DNA from: CAMYJH01 sp041589735
Lineage (GTDB): Bacteria; Pseudomonadota; Gammaproteobacteria; HK1
Direction of reading: 5' to 3'
DNA length: 16,183 nucleotides
Assembly (NCBI GenBank): GCA_041589735.1
Contig: JBFHVA010000063.1
Coordinates: forward strand, 1 to 16,183
Shown: positions 13,394 through 16,183 of the stretch, piece after piece
How the letters are laid out: every line of letters starts with the position of its first letter
How positions within the stretch are numbered: the stretch's first letter is position 1
Program-made: the position numbers and the translations under genes
The notes under the pieces: generated by a model
The model's input: the letters and a program-made list of their open reading frames with translations, nothing else
Databases searched by the model: none
Told to the model about the DNA's origin: nothing

Positions 13394-13942
13394 ATGAAGG
13401 CGCTGAAATCAAAATTTCTTTTTGTCCTAATAGTTTTCGCAGCAGGGTTTAAGGTTGGTTGGGCGGACCAAGCCCGTCCCTTGTCTCTCGGACCTTTTGA
13501 AGTTTTGCCCAGCGGCGAAGAAAGGTTCGTAGTGGGGGCGGGTGGGTTCAATACTTTCCGGCAGCGGGACCCGGAAGGAGACGGCGCTTCTGCTGTTTTG
13601 AACCTGGAGTACCATTTTGGAAAGAAGATTTATTACCTCGGCTTTGCGATCGGCGGACTGGTGAACTCCGACGGCGGGAGTTTCGTATATCTGGGAAACT
13701 ACGCCGACATCCGGTACAAGAATTACGTCGTCACACCGCTAGTATCGGTGGGCGCGTATCGAAGGGGTGCCGGCCCCGATCTGGGCGGAACACTCCAATT
13801 CCGCTCGTCCATTACGCTGGCTTACGAGACAAAAGACGGCTCCCGGGTCGGTGTCCGCGTTGCCCACACCTCCAACGCCGGCATCTATGATGAGAATCCA
13901 GGAGCAAACGAAGTCCTGATAACCTACGGCTCGAGCTTCTGA
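13394..13942 (+). CDS. PagL-like lipid A 3-O-deacylase (acyloxyacyl hydrolase)
   Basis: A 182-residue outer-membrane enzyme expected to remove the 3-O-linked acyl chain of lipid A. The signal peptide (1-24) has Lys residues, a hydrophobic core and a Gly-Trp-Ala end before Asp-Gln. The mature part shows alternating beta-strand patterns of a small barrel and ends in Phe (LITYGSSF), as barrel substrates of the Bam complex do. The PagL signature is near the C-terminus: His158 and Ser160 in VAHTSNAG, followed by ENPGANE. PagL uses His, Ser and Glu spaced 0, +2, +14; here the glutamate is Glu173 at +15, implying a one-residue insertion in the loop. Length matches the family (about 170-190). The ribosome site is weak (CAAGA directly before the ATG). 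It may modulate envelope properties together with the nearby DegP and kinase genes; that link is inference. Confidence 0.85.
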   Translation: MKALKSKFLFVLIVFAAGFKVGWADQARPLSLGPFEVLPSGEERFVVGAGGFNTFRQRDPEGDGASAVLNLEYHFGKKIYYLGFAIGGLVNSDGGSFVYLGNYADIRYKNYVVTPLVSVGAYRRGAGPDLGGTLQFRSSITLAYETKDGSRVGVRVAHTSNAGIYDENPGANEVLITYGSSF

Positions 13943-14088
13943 GTCCGATCCGGCTGCGGATGCCGTCGTTACCTCCTGCGCCGGCCCAATCGCGTTCGGC
14001 TGCCTGGAAATGGGTGCACGAAGGATGCAATCCCATTAAAGTTAGGGCCGGCCCAGATGACCATCCAGATAAAGCAGGAGTATCTCAG

Positions 14089-14568
14089 ATGCCCATCAAA
14101 CCCGGTGACAAGGTTCCATCCGTGACGCTGACCCACATGACGGCCGATGGTCCTAAACCGATAACCACTGACGAGCTGTTCAAAGGCAAAAAGGTCGTTT
14201 TGTTCGCGCTCCCGGGGGCCTTTACCCCCACCTGTTCAGCCTCGCACCTTCCCGGCTTTGTGGTGAATGCCGACAAAATCAAGGCCAAGGGTGTTGATGA
14301 GGTAGTTTGCCTTTCCGTAAACGATGCATTCGTCATGGATGCATGGGGGAAGACCCAGAACGCCGAAGAGCTGCACATGGTCGGAGACGGGAACGCGGAC
14401 TTCGCCAAGGCCGTCGGGCTGGAGCTGGACCTGACCGCGCGTGGAATGGGTGTTCGACTTCAGCGATTTGCCATGATTTTGGAGGATGGAGTGGTAAAGC
14501 ACATCAACGTTGAAGCACCGGGCAAGTTCGAAGTATCGAGCGCGGAAAAAATGATGGAGCTGCTTTAA
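14089..14568 (+). CDS. Peroxiredoxin, Prx5/AhpC-TSA redoxin type
   Basis: A 159-residue thiol peroxidase that reduces hydrogen peroxide and organic hydroperoxides in the cytoplasm. The active site is PGAFTPTCSASHLPG with peroxidatic Cys49 and Thr46; the conserved Arg is Arg126 (RLQRFAMI). A second cysteine, Cys74, is in the VVCLSVND strand. No cysteine occurs at the C-terminal resolving position, so it probably relies on an external thiol such as glutathione/glutaredoxin. The end NVEAPGKFEVSSAE is typical of bacterial Prx5. I chose the ATG at 14089 because AGGAG lies eight bases upstream and the family starts with Met-Pro-Ile-Lys-x-Gly-Asp. The frame extends back to 13960, but that part has no similarity. 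Confidence 0.94.
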   Translation: MPIKPGDKVPSVTLTHMTADGPKPITTDELFKGKKVVLFALPGAFTPTCSASHLPGFVVNADKIKAKGVDEVVCLSVNDAFVMDAWGKTQNAEELHMVGDGNADFAKAVGLELDLTARGMGVRLQRFAMILEDGVVKHINVEAPGKFEVSSAEKMMELL

Positions 14569-14582
14569 GCGGGCCTGAACGC

Positions 14583-14618
14583 GCACCCCACCGACTGTCT
14601 GGTGCTTAAATCTTTTTT
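14583..14618 (+). terminator. Possible intrinsic terminator of the peroxiredoxin gene
   Basis: GCACC (14583-14587) pairs with GGTGC (14601-14605), followed seven bases later by TTTTTT (14613-14618). The stem is short and the T-run is displaced, so this is moderate support. The position, 14 bases after the stop, is right. Confidence 0.4.
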
Positions 14619-14689
14619 GGCCAGCGGACTCGCTTGGGGCGATCCGCGCACGCCGCGGTTGAGTCGATGCCAATCGACGGAGCGAATTG

Positions 14690-15154
14690 ATGAAATCAAT
14701 CAGCGAGAATCTCGAAATGGATCCTGATTGGGATACGCCACTCAGGCTCACATTAACTCCCGCGGCCATCATCGACACGATATTCGTGACGGCCGACAGT
14801 GTTCATACTGGCGATCAGACTTGCGTGGACCAGTCACTCGTGGTCATGGAGACGACCGCAATCGACGACCAAAGCGAAAATTACTGCCGCTTCATCGAGC
14901 AGGAATACTTGGAAGAAGAAGATACGGAGGTCACCTGGCACGACTGGGCGGTGGAGGTCCGAATTGACAACGTGATGATCGTGGGTCACTGGCGCGCGAC
15001 GGTAACAGGCAGTCCTTCCGACTGGGAGTGGTGCGCCGTCGAAGCGGAAAAAGCATTCGCCAACGCGTGCGTGCTCGTGGGAAAGCGCGTCCGCCGCGGC
15101 ATCGTCATCGATCCGCCGAGCGCGGCGCCTCGGCCTTCACGAACACATCACTGA
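14690..15154 (+). CDS. Hypothetical acidic, Trp-rich protein
   Basis: A 154-residue protein that I do not recognise. The ATG at 14690 has GGAG seven bases upstream; a TTG one codon earlier is also open. There is no signal peptide or membrane segment. It is acidic in the first two thirds (for example EQEYLEEEDTEVTWHDW) and basic near the end (GKRVRRG), closing with a Pro-rich tail. Several tryptophans (W82, W86, W101, W112, W114) and four cysteines (C45, C66, C115, C127) stand out. The alternating pattern VEVRIDNVMIVGHWRATVTG suggests beta strands. It converges on endonuclease V with an 84-bp gap. The coding case rests on length, ribosome site and composition, so it is less sure than its neighbours. 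Confidence 0.6.
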   Translation: MKSISENLEMDPDWDTPLRLTLTPAAIIDTIFVTADSVHTGDQTCVDQSLVVMETTAIDDQSENYCRFIEQEYLEEEDTEVTWHDWAVEVRIDNVMIVGHWRATVTGSPSDWEWCAVEAEKAFANACVLVGKRVRRGIVIDPPSAAPRPSRTHH

Positions 15155-15238
15155 AATTCGATGGCTCGTTATTTAACGGTTCAATTACACTTTTCGCCTG
15201 AAGGGTCTGAATTTCAGCCGCCAACGTAAATTCGCCGT

Positions 15239-15931
15239 TTATCTTGCAGATGCAAGACGATCGGCGGCGCGGGTGGTTTCGGGCAGGCGATAGCGGGTCA
15301 CGCATTGCATCACCAGCTCAACCGCCGTTTCCAGGCTCACCCGATGCCCCACCGAAACGAAAACCGGCTTCACGTCCTTGCGGGTCCTCAGCACGGCGCC
15401 GATGGTCTCGCCGCCGTCCGTCAAAGGGACCCAGCGGCCCCGGGTCCGCGGCACGCGCCCGTGGGTGCCTATCAGCCGGGACTTGGCCACGCCAATTGTG
15501 GGAATGTCGGACAACACGCCCAGATGACACGCCAGCCCGAATCGCCGCGGGTGAGCGTAGCCCTGGCCGTCGCACAGGATGAGCTGCGGTAACTCCTTGA
15601 GCCGATCCAGCGCCGCGACGATGGCGGGGATCTCGCGAAAGGATAGAAGGCCGGGAACGTACGGGAACCTCGTGGGCAAGGTGGCGACCGCCTCGGCTCT
15701 TGGCTCCAGGGAGGGAAACGCGAGCACTGCCACCGCCGCACGCGTGCGTTTCCCGCCTGCTTCGAATCCCACGTCGACGCCGGCGACGAGCCGTAATTTC
15801 CCAAGGCGGTCACGATCGCTGGCACGCCCGCGCAGCCGCTCCTGAATTGCCTTCGCCTCCGCGGGAGCGACGTTCCAGGGGTGGCCATGGTGGAGCCTCA
15901 CGGCGCAGCTGTCGTGGTGGAAGTAAGGCAA
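15239..15931 (-). CDS. nfi: Endonuclease V (deoxyinosine 3' endonuclease)
   Basis: A DNA-repair nuclease that cuts the second phosphodiester bond 3' of deoxyinosine and other deaminated bases. Counting from the internal GTG (15901), residues match the Nfi active site: Asp43 in VAGVDVGF, Glu90 in LSFREIP, Asp111 in LCDGQGYAHPRR, with the base-wedge motif PYVPG at 80-84 and HLGVLSDIPTIGVAKS after it. These positions are close to Asp35, Glu89 and Asp110 of the E. coli enzyme. The frame opens with TTG at 15931 (230 residues). The alternative GTG at 15901 (220 residues) is closer to the usual 220-225 and may be the true start. Neither has a clear Shine-Dalgarno site. It converges with the hypothetical gene on the plus strand. 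Confidence 0.93.
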   Translation of the reverse strand: MPYFHHDSCAVRLHHGHPWNVAPAEAKAIQERLRGRASDRDRLGKLRLVAGVDVGFEAGGKRTRAAVAVLAFPSLEPRAEAVATLPTRFPYVPGLLSFREIPAIVAALDRLKELPQLILCDGQGYAHPRRFGLACHLGVLSDIPTIGVAKSRLIGTHGRVPRTRGRWVPLTDGGETIGAVLRTRKDVKPVFVSVGHRVSLETAVELVMQCVTRYRLPETTRAADRLASAR

Positions 15932-16051
15932 GGATTGCGAACAGCGCCTACAATCATGGGCTAGGTAGAAACGGCTGCCGGAATTTACGTAACTTTCGGC
16001 GGTCGAAGCTGCATAACCGCCATCTTGTCGCTACAGAATAAGGGATTCCAC

Positions 16052-16183
16052 GTGCTGTCGAGAATTATTCGCCTGGCCCCGGGAGTGTTCGCGGGTATCG
16101 TATCGATTCTATTATTTTCCACTCCGGCGCTTTCCACCCACGAGATTGATCATCGTTTCAGTGTCTGGGGCGAAGTCTTAACC
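16052..16183 (+). CDS. Secreted protein, N-terminal fragment cut by window edge
   Basis: The first 44 codons of a gene running off the right edge. It starts with GTG at 16052, six bases after AGGGA. The N-terminus (MLSRIIRLAPGVFAGIVSIL continuing LFSTPALS) is a clear Sec signal peptide with likely cleavage after Ala-Leu-Ser, followed by THEIDHRFSVWGEVLT. The mature start ending in VWGEVLT resembles the opening beta strand of carboxypeptidase-regulatory-like or similar extracellular domains, but the fragment is too short to assign. Confidence 0.6.
   Translation, partial: MLSRIIRLAPGVFAGIVSILLFSTPALSTHEIDHRFSVWGEVLT

Overview
The window looks like chromosomal DNA of a Gram-negative proteobacterium (Pseudomonadota). 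It is GC-rich with dense genes and clear Shine-Dalgarno sites. It encodes an outer-membrane PagL-type lipid A deacylase, a periplasmic Do/HtrA protease, and several proteins with Sec signal peptides. The class cannot be fixed from sequence alone. The degP / OmpR-type regulator / histidine kinase neighbourhood recalls alphaproteobacteria, but gamma- or betaproteobacteria are equally possible. No phage, insertion sequence, CRISPR array, rRNA or convincing tRNA was found.

Layout. (1) 1-227, minus: the N-terminal part of an ArgE-type acetylornithine deacetylase, followed by a 361-bp divergent intergenic region with REP-like palindromes and a sigma70-like promoter. (2) 589-6342, plus: a complete five-gene dipeptide/oligopeptide ABC importer operon (binding protein, two permeases, two ATPases). 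It has ATGA overlaps at two junctions and conspicuous inverted repeats in the other two gaps. (3) 6590-7099, minus: an unrecognised small protein. (4) 7258-9295, minus: an OmpR-family response regulator and its histidine kinase, overlapping by 20 bp. (5) 9296-9796: a repeat-rich spacer. (6) 9797-11311, minus: a Do/DegP-family periplasmic serine protease. (7) 11755-13088, plus: an aspartoacylase/AstE-family zinc hydrolase and a small ABM-fold monooxygenase. (8) 13394-13942, plus: a PagL-like lipid A deacylase behind a 305-bp AT-rich, then structured, leader. (9) 14089-14568, plus: a Prx5-type peroxiredoxin. (10) 14690-15154, plus: an acidic, Trp-rich hypothetical protein. (11) 15239-15931, minus: endonuclease V. 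(12) 16052 to the end, plus: the start of a secreted protein.

How the genes may work together. The importer and the divergent N-acyl-amino-acid deacylase, with the AstE-like hydrolase further on, suggest uptake and hydrolysis of peptides or acylated amino acids; this is inference from neighbourhood. The kinase, regulator and HtrA protease, with PagL nearby, form a plausible envelope-maintenance cluster. Most genes are housekeeping or well-known families. The more unusual material is in the spacers: inverted repeats inside the ABC operon, operator-like repeats before the response regulator, and a potentially structured RNA leader before the PagL-like gene. I did not find a clear new multi-gene system.
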